Positions 17,349-26,041 of a DNA stretch of 64,000 nt are shown piece by piece. The notes beneath the pieces are model-generated. The model did not search any database. It worked only from the letters and a program-made list of their open reading frames with translations, and was not told the DNA's origin. The translations under genes were made by a program, and so were the position numbers. The stretch is taken from NCBI GenBank assembly GCA_020852755.1, contig JADZAF010000241.1:1-64000 (forward strand), read 5' to 3'. The stretch comes from Bryobacterales bacterium. Its GTDB lineage: Bacteria; Acidobacteriota; Terriglobia; Bryobacterales; Bryobacteraceae. Numbering within the stretch: the first letter of the stretch is position 1; each line of letters begins with the position of its first letter.

Positions 17349-17663
17349 CTACGCAGGATTCGGTTCGGAACTCGCGGGCTGCGTCCCACCTACGGTTTCG
17401 CGGTACGCCTGCTTTCCGGCTTCCACGGCTTCGGCGATGTGCTCCTTCTGACGGCCCACCGCTTCACGGCCTTTCTCCACCAGCTCGCCGGCCGTCTCGC
17501 GCAGTTCATGGCTGCGCCGTTTCACGTAGTCCTTGCCCTCGTCTGCCTTGTTCTTGAGGTATCCGCGAGTCTCCTGGCCGGACTGAGGTGCGAACAGAAT
17601 GCCGACACCCACACCAATGCCCAACCCGAGCAGAAAGAACGAGAGTTTGTTCTGGTCCGCCAT
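17349..17663 (-). CDS. YtxH-domain protein
   Basis: 104 residues. One glycine-rich membrane helix (about 8-25) leads into FAPQSGQETR, the YtxH signature, followed by a charged helical tail. The family is linked to general stress in Gram-positive bacteria; the molecular role is unknown. The ATG at 17663 is preceded by GGAGGAGG. A CAGTATACTG palindrome at 17716-17725 gives a TATACT -10 on this strand, about 50 bases upstream. Confidence 0.85.
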   Translation of the reverse strand: MADQNKLSFFLLGLGIGVGVGILFAPQSGQETRGYLKNKADEGKDYVKRRSHELRETAGELVEKGREAVGRQKEHIAEAVEAGKQAYRETVGGTQPASSEPNPA

Positions 17664-17765
17664 AAGTCCTCCTCCATTTTGCCGCGGGCGCGAAAAAGCG
17701 GCGCCCCGGCACCTTCAGTATACTGCGAGGCCGCGGGCCGCAGGTCGCCTCCGGGTAAGAGTTGG

Positions 17766-17771
17766 TACAAT
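17766..17771 (+). promoter_or_regulatory. Extended -10 before recX
   Basis: TGG followed by TACAAT forms an extended -10 (TGn-TANNNT). It ends ten bases before the ATG at 17782, predicting a leader of about four bases. Confidence 0.45.
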
Positions 17772-17781
17772 CCGAAAATCC

Positions 17782-18318
17782 ATGCGAGTGAAACGCCTGG
17801 ATGCCGAAGCCCTGTATCAGTACGCCGTCAAGGCCTTGGCCGCACGCTCCCATGCGGCCGGGGAGCTGCGCCAGAAACTCGCCGCCCGGGCGGAGAAGCC
17901 GGGGGACGCCGACGCCGTGATCGTCCGTCTCAAGGAGTACGGCTACCTGGACGACAAGCGCTTCGCCGAAAGCTACGCGGCGGCGCGCCTGGAAAGCCAG
18001 GGTCTCGGCAAGGCCCGCGTCGTCCGCGATTTGCGCAGGCGCCGTGTGGCCCCTGCGGTAGCCGAGCGCGCGGCCGGCAAGGTCTACCGCGACACCTCCG
18101 AGGAGCAGCTCATCGAGGAGTTTCTGCGCCGCAAGTACCGCAACCACGCGCCCGGAGATTTCCTGCGGGAACCCAAAAACCTGGCTGCCGCCTACCGCAG
18201 GCTGCTCTACGCCGGTTTCTCCTCCGGCGCGGCCATCGCCGTGCTGAAGCGCTTCGCCGCCGACCCCGGCCTGCTGGACCACTTCGAGCCGCCCGCCGAA
18301 GAACCAGAGAACGACTGA
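17782..18318 (+). CDS. recX: Regulatory protein RecX
   Basis: 178 residues. RecX binds RecA filaments and modulates recombination and SOS. The three tandem three-helix units are visible: AALYQ-like start with AARSHAAGELRQKL (about 15-35), the GYLDDKRFAESY signature (about 54-65), and GFSSGAAIAVLKRF near the C-terminus (about 150-163). I chose ATG 17782 because it begins the conserved part; the longer frame from 17599 runs through the divergent YtxH gene. recA is not in the window. The promoter leaves almost no leader. Confidence 0.9.
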   Translation: MRVKRLDAEALYQYAVKALAARSHAAGELRQKLAARAEKPGDADAVIVRLKEYGYLDDKRFAESYAAARLESQGLGKARVVRDLRRRRVAPAVAERAAGKVYRDTSEEQLIEEFLRRKYRNHAPGDFLREPKNLAAAYRRLLYAGFSSGAAIAVLKRFAADPGLLDHFEPPAEEPEND

Positions 18319-18359
18319 TTTCCGCGGCTGGCCCCGCCGCTCCGGGTGCGGCCTCTCAG

Positions 18360-18450
18360 CCGCGACCGGGAGACCCGCATACCGAGCCGCGGCCGGGCGA
18401 CCCGCATACCGAGCCGCGACCGGGAGACCCGCATACCGAGCCGCGACCGG
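18360..18450. repeat. 27-bp tandem repeat, 3.4 copies
   Basis: Three full units (18360-18386, 18387-18413, 18414-18440) and a 10-base partial fourth. Each unit starts CCGCGACCGGG and ends CCCGCATACCGAG; unit 2 differs by two substitutions. The period is a multiple of three, so reading frames stay open across it on both strands, which creates spurious long ORFs. It lies in the 207-base gap between recX and the methyltransferase gene. Confidence 0.9.
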
Positions 18451-18453
18451 AGG

Positions 18454-18470
18454 AAGCGGTTCAACCGCTT
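18454..18470. repeat. Perfect 8-bp palindrome after the tandem repeat
   Basis: AAGCGGTT-C-AACCGCTT: two perfect 8-base arms around a single base. It could be a protein-binding operator for the downstream genes. It is a poor terminator because the loop is too small and no T-tract follows. Confidence 0.5.
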
Positions 18471-18509
18471 GGGCCACGGCTCGGCAACGGCGATAATGTA
18501 TCATCGGGT

Positions 18510-18515
18510 TATACT
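18510..18515 (+). promoter_or_regulatory. -10-like TATACT before the methyltransferase operon
   Basis: TATACT ends ten bases before the ATG at 18526. A second candidate lies upstream: TTGGGC (18469-18474), 17 bases, GATAAT (18492-18497). Either would start a transcript through the methyltransferase, thiE and permease genes. Confidence 0.4.
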
Positions 18516-18525
18516 TCAACCCCCT

Positions 18526-19143
18526 ATGAAAGCCCTGGCCCTGCTGCTTGGCTTCGCCGCCGCGTCTCTCGCCCAGACCGGCCACCAGCACCATCCGCCC
18601 CGTTCGGCCGAGGAGTACATCCGCGTTCTCAACGACCCCAAGCGGGATGCCTGGCAGAAGCCGGATGAGGTAGTCAAGGCTCTGAACCTGAAGCGGGACG
18701 AAACCGTGGCCGATATCGGCGCCGGCTCCGGCTACTTCACCCGCCGGTTCGCCGCCCGCGCCGGCAAGGTCTACGCGGTGGACATCGACCCGAAGCTGCT
18801 GGAAGCCGTCCGCGACGGCGCTCCCCCGAACCTGGTCACTGTCCTGGCCGCTCCCGACGACCCGGGACTGCCTCCCGCTTCCGTTGATACCCTGTTCTTC
18901 TGCAACGTTCTCCACCACATCCGCAATCGCGCCGCATACTACGGGAAGCTGGACCTCGCTCTCAAACCCGGCGGACGCATCGTCATCCTCGAGTTCTACA
19001 AGAAGCCGCTTCCCGTCGGCCCGCCCGAGTCCATGAAACTCACCGCGGAGGAGGTCGTTTCCGAATTGCGCGGGGCCGGTTTCCGGAAGACCCGGAGCTT
19101 CGATTTCCTGCCCTATCAATACTTCCTGGTGTTTGAGCGGTGA
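18526..19143 (+). CDS. SAM-dependent methyltransferase with signal peptide
   Basis: 205 residues. Residues 1-17 are a clear signal peptide (MKALALLLGFAAASLAQ). The rest is a class I Rossmann methyltransferase: motif I VADIGAGSGYFTR, the acidic end of strand 2 (YAVDIDPK), motif IV CNVLHHIRN, and LKPGGRIVILEF. The closest general type is the UbiE/methyltransf_11 group. Export of an enzyme that needs S-adenosylmethionine is odd because the cofactor is cytoplasmic; either the segment is a retained membrane anchor or the protein has another role. A histidine pair (HQHH) follows the cleavage site. The stop overlaps the thiE start (GTGA). Confidence 0.85.
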   Translation: MKALALLLGFAAASLAQTGHQHHPPRSAEEYIRVLNDPKRDAWQKPDEVVKALNLKRDETVADIGAGSGYFTRRFAARAGKVYAVDIDPKLLEAVRDGAPPNLVTVLAAPDDPGLPPASVDTLFFCNVLHHIRNRAAYYGKLDLALKPGGRIVILEFYKKPLPVGPPESMKLTAEEVVSELRGAGFRKTRSFDFLPYQYFLVFER

Positions 19144-19763
19144 TTCCCCCCATCTACGCCATCCTCGATACCGGAGCCCTGGCGCGGCGCAACCTGCCTC
19201 CGGAGGCCGCCGCCGAAGCCATGCTGAACGGAGGCGCGCGCCTCCTCCAGTTCCGCCATAAGGGCCACTGGTCGCGCGGCATGTTCGCAGCCGCCGAACG
19301 CATCGCCGCCCTGTGCGCCGCCCGCTCCGTGCCGCTGATCGTCAATGACCGGGCCGATTTCGCCCTCCTGCTTGGCGCCGGACTGCACGTCGGCCAGGAC
19401 GACCTGCCGCCCGGTCACGCTCGCCGCCTGATCGGACCGGACCTCATCCTCGGCTTCTCCACTCATAACCCGGACCAGCTCGCCGCTGCCGCCGCCCAAT
19501 CCCTCACCTACGTCGCGCTCGGCCCCGTCTTTCCCACCGGGTCGAAGGAGAACCCGGACCCCGTGATCCAGCGTGAATGGCTGCGCCTGCCGCGCCCCTG
19601 CCCGCTGGTGGCCATCGGCGGCATCACCCGCGCCAACGCCCTGGAAGTCCTCGAAGCGGGCGCCGATTCCGTGGCCGTCATCGCCGATCTGCTTCCCGAC
19701 CCCTGTACCCCGGAAACCGTCCGCGCCCGGATGGAGGAATGGCAACGGCTGCTGACCGCGTGA
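19140..19763 (+). CDS. thiE: Thiamine-phosphate synthase family protein
   Basis: 207-residue TIM barrel that joins HMP-pyrophosphate and HET-phosphate to thiamine phosphate. Conserved parts are present: Q-F-R-H-K near residues 38-42 (the usual Q-x-R-x-K), VNDRADFALLLGAGLHVGQDDLP (split by the substrate aspartates), GFSTHN, YVALGPVFPTGSKE and AIGGI. No other thiamine gene is close and no TPP riboswitch is visible, so a TenI-like or salvage role is possible. It starts with GTG overlapping the methyltransferase stop, and its end overlaps the permease start. Confidence 0.85.
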   Translation: MIPPIYAILDTGALARRNLPPEAAAEAMLNGGARLLQFRHKGHWSRGMFAAAERIAALCAARSVPLIVNDRADFALLLGAGLHVGQDDLPPGHARRLIGPDLILGFSTHNPDQLAAAAAQSLTYVALGPVFPTGSKENPDPVIQREWLRLPRPCPLVAIGGITRANALEVLEAGADSVAVIADLLPDPCTPETVRARMEEWQRLLTA

Positions 19764-21130
19764 ACGGCGAAACCGGGCTGGTCAAGGGCCTCGGGCTCCT
19801 GGATGCCACCACCCTGGTGATGGGATCCATGATCGGCTCCGGCATCTTCATCGTCCCGGCCGATATTGCCCGCCAGGTCGGCTCGCCCGGCCTGCTCATC
19901 CTGGTCTGGGTGGTCACGGCCGCCCTCACCCTCACCGCCGCCCTCAGCTACGGTGAACTCGCCGCCGCGCTTCCCCGGGCCGGGGGACAGTACGTCTACC
20001 TGCGCGAAGCCTTCGGCCCGCTCAGCGGTTTCCTCTACGGCTGGACCTCCTTCCTGGTCATCCAGACCGGCACCATCGCCGCCGTGGGCGTGGCTTTCGC
20101 CAAGTTCCTGGGCGTCTTCTTTCCCGTCATCTCCACCCGCAACCGGCTGATGCCGGGCCTCGATACCCAGCAGCTCGCCGCCATTGCCGTGATCGTGCTC
20201 CTGAGTTGGGTGAATACCCGGGGCATCCGCACCGGCGCCGCCGTGCAGAACGTCTTCACCTTCGCCAAGACCGCCGCCCTGCTGGGCCTGATTGCCTTCG
20301 GCTTCCTCCTCGGCCGGAATGAAGCCGCGCTTCATGCCAATTTGGGCGACTTCTGGGGGAACGCCGGCTGGGGCTGGGAGAGCGTCCGGCTGGTGGGCGT
20401 CGCCATGGTGGGCGCCCTGTTCTCCTCCGACGCCTGGAACAACGTCACCTTCACGGCCGGCGAAGTGCGCAACCCGCGCCGCAACCTGCCCCTGTCTCTC
20501 GGCCTGGGCGTGGTCCTGGTTTCGGCCCTGTACCTGGCTTCCAATCTCGCCTACCTGAACGTTCTGCCCCTGGATGCCATCCAGCGGGCTCCGGAAGACC
20601 GGGTCGGCACCGCGGCGGCCAGCGCCATGTTCGGCCCGGTGGGCGTGCAGTTGATGGCCGCCGCCATCGTCATCGCGACCTTCGGCTGCCTGAACGGCCT
20701 GATCCTGGCCGGCGCCCGCGTCTACTACGCCATGGCTCTCGACGGCCTCTTCTTCCGCCGGGCCGCAAGCCTCGATCCGCGCCGCCACACGCCCGTGGTC
20801 TCGCTCGGCATGCAGTGTGTCTGGAGCGTCCTCCTTACCCTGACGGGAACCTACAGCGACCTGCTGGACTATGTTATCTTCGCAGTTCTACTCTTCTACA
20901 TCCTGACGATCGCCGGCATTTTCGTTCTCCGGCGCTCCCGTCCGGATCTGGAGAGGCCCTACCGCGCGGCCGGGTATCCGTTCCTTCCGGCGGCATATAT
21001 CGCGGCGGCGGGCTTGATTGAGGTGCTGCTGTTGCTTTATAAGCCGAGCTACACGTGGCCCGGCCTGATCATCGTCATGTTGGGGATTCCGGTTTACTAC
21101 GTTTGGCGGAGAAGAGAGAAACATTCATGA
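19739..21130 (+). CDS. APC-family amino acid permease (first of a pair)
   Basis: 463 residues with about 12 membrane helices. The first helix carries the APC signature GSMIGSGIFIVPADIA, and the DAWNNVTFTAGEVRNPRRNLP segment between helices 6 and 7 is standard for the LAT/YfnA type, importing or exchanging amino acids at the inner membrane. The ATG at 19739 overlaps the end of thiE by 25 bases; GTG 19760 is an alternative overlapping the stop. Overlap with both neighbours indicates one operon. Substrate cannot be read from sequence. Confidence 0.9.
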   Translation: MATAADRVNGETGLVKGLGLLDATTLVMGSMIGSGIFIVPADIARQVGSPGLLILVWVVTAALTLTAALSYGELAAALPRAGGQYVYLREAFGPLSGFLYGWTSFLVIQTGTIAAVGVAFAKFLGVFFPVISTRNRLMPGLDTQQLAAIAVIVLLSWVNTRGIRTGAAVQNVFTFAKTAALLGLIAFGFLLGRNEAALHANLGDFWGNAGWGWESVRLVGVAMVGALFSSDAWNNVTFTAGEVRNPRRNLPLSLGLGVVLVSALYLASNLAYLNVLPLDAIQRAPEDRVGTAAASAMFGPVGVQLMAAAIVIATFGCLNGLILAGARVYYAMALDGLFFRRAASLDPRRHTPVVSLGMQCVWSVLLTLTGTYSDLLDYVIFAVLLFYILTIAGIFVLRRSRPDLERPYRAAGYPFLPAAYIAAAGLIEVLLLLYKPSYTWPGLIIVMLGIPVYYVWRRREKHS

Positions 21131-22581
21131 GTCTTTGGGCAACCAAATCCCTGGAGGTAATTCGCGCCGAATCCGAAGGCGGCGCCCACACCCTGCGGCG
21201 CACCCTCGGCGCGGGCCACCTGGTGGCGCTGGGCATCGGCGCCATCATCGGCGCCGGACTGTTCTCGCTCACCGGAATCGCGGCGGCCGAAAACGCCGGC
21301 CCGGCCGTCGTGCTGTCGTTCCTGGTGGCCGCCTTCGGCTGCGCCTTCGCCGGACTGTGTTACAGCGAGTTCTCGACCATGATCCCCATCGCCGGCAGCG
21401 CCTACACCTACGCCTATGCGACCATGGGCGAGCTGCTGGCCTGGATTATCGGCTGGGATCTCGTGCTCGAATACGCGGTGGGCGCCTCCACCGTATCCAT
21501 CAGCTGGTCGGCCTACGTGATCTCGCTGCTGCACGATTTCGGCATCCACCTGCCGTACGAGCTGGTGGCCTCGCCCTGGCAGCCGGTGCAGCTCCCCGAC
21601 GGCACCACCGCCTACGGCATCATCAACCTGCCGGCCGTGTTCATCGTCTGCGTGATCTCTCTCCTGCTGATGGTCGGCATCAAGGAATCGGCCCGAACCA
21701 ACGCCATCATCGTGGTCATCAAGGTGGCGGTGGTCATCGTCTTCATCGGGGCCGGCGTCTGGTACATCAAGGCCGACAACTACGTGCCCTTTATTCCGCC
21801 GAATACCGGCACTTTCGGCGAATTCGGCATCAGCGGAATCATGCGGGCGGCGGGCGTCATCTTCTTCGCCTACATCGGTTTCGACGCCGTGTCCACCGCC
21901 GCCCAGGAGGCCCGGAACCCGCAGCGCGACATGCCCATCGGCATCATCGGATCGCTCATAATCTGCACGGTCCTGTACGTCGCTTTCTCGGCCGTCATGA
22001 CCGGCCTGGTGAAGTACACCGACCTCAAGGTCGCCGCCCCGGTGGCCCTGGCCATCGATCAGACGCCCTTCCAGTGGCTGAAAACGGCGGTCAAGCTGGC
22101 CATCATCGCCGGGTTCACCTCGGTCATTCTGGTGATGCTGCTGGGCCAGTCCCGCGTCTTCTTCTCCATGTCGCGCGACGGACTGCTCCCCGGGGTCTTT
22201 TCCGACATCCATCCCAAGTTCCGCACGCCCTGGCGCTCCAACCTGCTGTTCATGCTCTTCGTGAGCCTCTTCTCCGCCTTCGCGCCCATCTCCATGGTCG
22301 GCCACATGACCAGCATCGGAACCCTGCTGGCCTTTGTGATTGTCTGCACCGGCATCATGATCATGCGCCGCACCCAGCCGCAGCTGCACCGTCCGTTCCG
22401 GACTCCCTGGGTTCCCTTCGTGCCGGTTGCGGGCATTGTGGTCTGTTTCGCCATGATGGCGTCGCTGGGCCTGGACAACTGGCTGCGGCTGATCGTCTGG
22501 CTGGTGATCGGCCTGACGATCTATTTCACATACAGCCGGAAGCACAGCCACCTGGCCAAATCGGCCGGCGTGAAGCGCTGA
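21127..22581 (+). CDS. APC-family amino acid permease (cationic amino acid transporter-like)
   Basis: 484 residues, about 12 helices. The N-terminal LGAGHLVALGIGAIIGAG signature and GFDAVSTAAQEARNPQRDMP motif place it in the cationic amino acid transporter/YhdG branch, distinct from the preceding permease. The ATG at 21127 overlaps the upstream stop (ATGA). Two different APC permeases in tandem suggest coordinated uptake of more than one amino acid. Inner membrane; driven by proton or exchange. Confidence 0.92.
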   Translation: MSLWATKSLEVIRAESEGGAHTLRRTLGAGHLVALGIGAIIGAGLFSLTGIAAAENAGPAVVLSFLVAAFGCAFAGLCYSEFSTMIPIAGSAYTYAYATMGELLAWIIGWDLVLEYAVGASTVSISWSAYVISLLHDFGIHLPYELVASPWQPVQLPDGTTAYGIINLPAVFIVCVISLLLMVGIKESARTNAIIVVIKVAVVIVFIGAGVWYIKADNYVPFIPPNTGTFGEFGISGIMRAAGVIFFAYIGFDAVSTAAQEARNPQRDMPIGIIGSLIICTVLYVAFSAVMTGLVKYTDLKVAAPVALAIDQTPFQWLKTAVKLAIIAGFTSVILVMLLGQSRVFFSMSRDGLLPGVFSDIHPKFRTPWRSNLLFMLFVSLFSAFAPISMVGHMTSIGTLLAFVIVCTGIMIMRRTQPQLHRPFRTPWVPFVPVAGIVVCFAMMASLGLDNWLRLIVWLVIGLTIYFTYSRKHSHLAKSAGVKR

Positions 22582-22639
22582 GCGAAACCCGGGGCGGCTC
22601 GCGTGCCGAAGGATCCCGAACCCACCGGGACACGCTCGC

Positions 22640-22652
22640 GGACCGCCGGTCC
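22640..22652. terminator. Small hairpin between convergent genes
   Basis: GGACC-GCC-GGTCC, five-base perfect arms, in the 78-base gap between the permease (+) and the GT-C gene (-). It could end transcription from both sides, but no T-tract is present. Confidence 0.3.
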
Positions 22653-22659
22653 CTGACGC

Positions 22660-24216
22660 TCAGCGGATCCGCGAGATCGCCACACCCTCCGAACGGTAGA
22701 TCCGCTCCCCCAGGAAGGGCGCCGGGTCGAAGCCACCCTGCTGCCGCAGGTCCTGCTCGAAATCCACGCTGGTCGAGATATGAACGCCGGCCCGGTGGGT
22801 GCGGGCGAAATCGGGCAGACTGCGGGCCGCTCGCCGGATGGGTCCCATGTCGCCCGTGAAGGCCGGACCCACCGGCAGCAACAGGCGCACGGCCTTGCGT
22901 CCGGTGTACAGGTACAGCATGCCGTCGTGATCCGCAACCGCGTTGACACCCGGAGGCAGGTGGCGGTCCAGCCAATCATAGGCCGCGCGGTGCTCGTCGG
23001 TGACCGCGCGCCGCTGCCGCAGGAGATCGGGCAGAAAACCGGCCAGCGCCTGGCCGTTCCTGGTCGCCGCCGCCATTGTTAGAAAACCGAGAAAGCCCGC
23101 CGCGGCGGCGGCCGCCGGAGCACGCGACATCCGCATCGCATCCGCGAGCCGCAGAATCTCCCGCGCCAGGCCCGCCAGCAGGACCGGGAGGACCGGAAAG
23201 AGTAGCCGCTCGTTGGGCGGGTAATTCCAGTTCAGAAGAACCGCCAGGTAGAGCGCGGCGAACGCCAGCCCGTGAAGCCCCGCGCCGCTCCGCGCCAGGC
23301 GGCAGCAACCCGCCAGCGCGCCGGCCGCCAGCACATGCGAACAGGCGAGGCCGGCCGCCGATCCGCTCAGCTGGAATGCCGTCAGATCGCCCGCTGCCCG
23401 CACCAGGTAGTGGAGATTCATCCACACCATTCCGGGCCACTCGCTCCACGAGACCGCGCGCTGCCACTGGCCGGCGTAGCTCGTGTAGAACAGCCACACT
23501 TCGTCTCCGCCGCGCGGCCCGTGAATCCAGACCCACCACTGCCAGGCCGCCACCGCCGGAAACATGCCCGCCATGAAGAGTCCTGCGGCGGCCCGGCGTT
23601 TTCGGATCAGGAAGACCAGCGGCGCGCTTGCCAGCAGCGGCAGCGCCGCCGACCTCGCCAGGAAAGCAACCCCGCCCAGCAGGCCCGCCGCCGCGGCCGT
23701 TTTGCGCGAACCGCTTCGCTCGGCGCACCCGCACAGAACCAGCGCGGCCATCAGGAGACAGGAGAAGATCAGCTCCGGCAGCAGGCTCAGCGTGAAGAAC
23801 ACTACGTAGGGACTCACCGCCAGCGCGCCGGCCAGGCAGGCGCGCGCGGCCGGGCTCAATCCGAAGTCCCCGAACCAGCGCCATGCCAGCAGCAGGTACG
23901 CCGGCAGAAACAGAAAGTTCAGGCAGGCTGCCGCCGCCAGATTGCCGGGAAAGGCCCCGTTCAGCCTCCACACCAGCGAAAGCAGCCAGGGATACAGCGG
24001 CGGGAACTTGGTCTGGTACGGCTCTCCGGGGAGACTCGCGATGCGGTATCCGGCGCCGGCGGCCAGCGATCGCGCGCACACCCAGTAGATGCTGTCGTCG
24101 TGGAAGTAGCCCAGGTGCGGAACCCCAGGGTGGGTCCACAACAGCAGCCCGGCCGGCAGCAGAGCGAGGCAGAGCAGGGCGGCGGCCAGGCGGCGCATAC
24201 AGCCCGAAAGTACCAT
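22660..24216 (-). CDS. GT-C type membrane glycosyltransferase (GT39-like)
   Basis: About 518 residues from the ATG at 24216 (ATG 24198 is an equal alternative; neither has a clear ribosome binding site). About eleven membrane helices. The first periplasmic loop has HDDSIYWVCA followed by G-x-Y-x-KFPPLYPW, the acidic-pair layout of dolichyl-phosphate-mannose mannosyltransferase relatives that move a sugar from a polyprenyl-phosphate carrier. A C-terminal soluble part (EHRAAYDWLDRHLPP onward) is typical of this group. Acceptor unknown. Single gene, convergent with the permeases. Confidence 0.75.
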   Translation of the reverse strand: MVLSGCMRRLAAALLCLALLPAGLLLWTHPGVPHLGYFHDDSIYWVCARSLAAGAGYRIASLPGEPYQTKFPPLYPWLLSLVWRLNGAFPGNLAAAACLNFLFLPAYLLLAWRWFGDFGLSPAARACLAGALAVSPYVVFFTLSLLPELIFSCLLMAALVLCGCAERSGSRKTAAAAGLLGGVAFLARSAALPLLASAPLVFLIRKRRAAAGLFMAGMFPAVAAWQWWVWIHGPRGGDEVWLFYTSYAGQWQRAVSWSEWPGMVWMNLHYLVRAAGDLTAFQLSGSAAGLACSHVLAAGALAGCCRLARSGAGLHGLAFAALYLAVLLNWNYPPNERLLFPVLPVLLAGLAREILRLADAMRMSRAPAAAAAAGFLGFLTMAAATRNGQALAGFLPDLLRQRRAVTDEHRAAYDWLDRHLPPGVNAVADHDGMLYLYTGRKAVRLLLPVGPAFTGDMGPIRRAARSLPDFARTHRAGVHISTSVDFEQDLRQQGGFDPAPFLGERIYRSEGVAISRIR

Positions 24217-24402
24217 TGCGCACGAGCGGACACTATCGGAGAAAGACCTGAATTCCGCTCCGCGCTTCTCCCGCACCGGGAAGCGGTTCACATTCCCGGC
24301 CGCCGGCCGGTGCCCAGGCGGCCCGTTCGCCAGCACCCGTGGTTCCAATACCCCCCTTGCACGCCTTCCAATGGCTGATTCGCTTCTCAGGAACGCGTTA
24401 TC

Positions 24403-26010
24403 ATGAAAGCGATGAGTTTGCTTTCGCCCAGATTGCAGTTGAAACTAGCGCAGAAGCAAATCCTCACGCCCAGCCTCCTGCAAATGGTGAACCTGCTCCA
24501 GTTGAACCGGCTGGAGTTGAAGGAAACGATCACCCAGGAACTGGAGAAGAACCCGGTCCTGGAAGAGGCCACCGAAGAAGCCGGCGAGGAGGTGACGCCG
24601 GAGGAGTTGGCCCCGTTACTGGAAGCCGAGGATGCGGCCGCCGCCGTGAACGCCGCGCTGCCTGACGGGGTGCTGCCCGACTCGAACCAACTGGACGGCG
24701 AGTCCGGTGAAGCCTCCCTCAATCCGGCCCTGTTCAGCGAGCCGCCCGCGGAAACCCTCGCCCCCAGCGACACGGAAACCGTCCCCGAAGCGGCGGTCGA
24801 ACCGGCCGCAACCGACCCTTTCGAAGAGATCGATTTCGGCAGCTTCTTCGACGACTATCTGGACCCCGGCTACCGCAGCCCGGCTTCGGAATCGGTGGAG
24901 AAGCCGTCCTTCGAAACCTTCCTCTCGGCCCCCATGACGCTGTGCGACCACCTGCGCTCGCAACTGTCCATCAGCGTCCTGGACGAGAACGTGCGCGACG
25001 CCGCCGAGACCATCATCGGCAACCTCGACGAGGACGGCTACCTGACGGCCTCTCTGGACGAGATCGCCGCCTCGGGCGACCACAGCATGGAGGAAGTGGA
25101 AGCCGCGCTGCGGGTGGTGCAGGGGCTCGACCCGGCCGGCATCGGCGCCCGGGACCTGCGCGAGTGCCTGCTGCTGCAACTGGAAAGCCAGAACGCCCGC
25201 GGCGGCGTGGCCTGGCAGATCGTGGCGAATCACCTCAAGCTGCTCGAGACCCGGCAGTACCGCGAACTGGCCCGGGTGCTCGGCCGCCCGGCCGAACACA
25301 TCGAGATCGCCGTGGCCGCCATCCGCCGCCTTAACGGCAGGCCGGGCCTGCGGTTCTCCGCCAGCGGAGCCCGGGTCATCGAGCCCGATGTCTACTTCAT
25401 CAAGGACGGCGAGGAATTCATCATCCAGATGAATGACGAGGAAGTGCCCCAGTTGCGCCTTAACGCCCAGTACCGCCGCCTGCTGGACCGCGACAGCCAG
25501 GAGGCCGCTCCCAAGGAAGTGCGCAACTACATCAAGGAGCGCTACACCTCCGCCATCCAGCTGATGAAGAACATCGAGCAGCGCAAGCAGACCATCCTCA
25601 AGGTCTGCGAGACCATCGTGCGCCGCCAGCACGACTTCCTGACCCAGGGGATCGACGCGCTCAAGCCCATGATGATCAAGGACGTAGCTGAGGAAGTGGG
25701 CGTGCACCCCTCCACCGTGAGCCGGGCGGTGGCCAACAAGTACGCGCACACGCCCCACGGTGTGTTCGAACTGCGGTACTTCTTCTCCGAGGCGGTTCAG
25801 GGTCCCAAGGGCGGCTCCACCCCCCTGTTGATCCTGAAGCGCAGGGTGAAGAAAATGATCGAGGAGGAGGATCGCACCCATCCCCTCACCGACGAGCAGA
25901 TCACCGCCCTGCTCGAGGCCGAGGGCATTCAGGTGACCCGGCGGACGGTGGCCAAGTACCGCGAGGACATGAAGATTCCGTCGACGCATCAAAGGCGTAT
26001 CCGCGACTGA
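24403..26010 (+). CDS. rpoN: RNA polymerase sigma-54 factor
   Basis: 535 residues. Region I (1-55) is the Q/L-rich activator-interacting segment (LQLKLAQKQILTPSLLQM). An acidic linker (about 55-165) is longer than in enteric RpoN. The core-binding region follows, then the helix-turn-helix VHPSTVSRAVANKY (about 430-443) and the RpoN box RRTVAKYRE (513-521) that contacts the -24 element. ATG 24403 has AGGAA nine bases upstream; ATG 24412 is an alternative. First of the rpoN-hpf-rapZ block. A matching -24/-12 promoter exists upstream of the TonB receptor. Confidence 0.97.
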   Translation: MKAMSLLSPRLQLKLAQKQILTPSLLQMVNLLQLNRLELKETITQELEKNPVLEEATEEAGEEVTPEELAPLLEAEDAAAAVNAALPDGVLPDSNQLDGESGEASLNPALFSEPPAETLAPSDTETVPEAAVEPAATDPFEEIDFGSFFDDYLDPGYRSPASESVEKPSFETFLSAPMTLCDHLRSQLSISVLDENVRDAAETIIGNLDEDGYLTASLDEIAASGDHSMEEVEAALRVVQGLDPAGIGARDLRECLLLQLESQNARGGVAWQIVANHLKLLETRQYRELARVLGRPAEHIEIAVAAIRRLNGRPGLRFSASGARVIEPDVYFIKDGEEFIIQMNDEEVPQLRLNAQYRRLLDRDSQEAAPKEVRNYIKERYTSAIQLMKNIEQRKQTILKVCETIVRRQHDFLTQGIDALKPMMIKDVAEEVGVHPSTVSRAVANKYAHTPHGVFELRYFFSEAVQGPKGGSTPLLILKRRVKKMIEEEDRTHPLTDEQITALLEAEGIQVTRRTVAKYREDMKIPSTHQRRIRD

Positions 26011-26041
26011 GCGGATTGCGAAACCGGGAATAGGGGGACAG

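Noticed and set aside
18360-18450. Possible CRISPR array
   Set aside because: The 27-base units are contiguous with no spacers and no cas genes are near.
16827-18668. Plus-strand open frame of 613 codons
   Set aside because: It runs opposite the DUF948 and YtxH genes and out of frame through recX and the tandem repeat; composition is proline/arginine-rich shadow sequence and it has no family motif.
19140-19763. TPP riboswitch before thiE
   Set aside because: thiE starts inside the preceding gene; no THI-box-like sequence is visible upstream of the operon.
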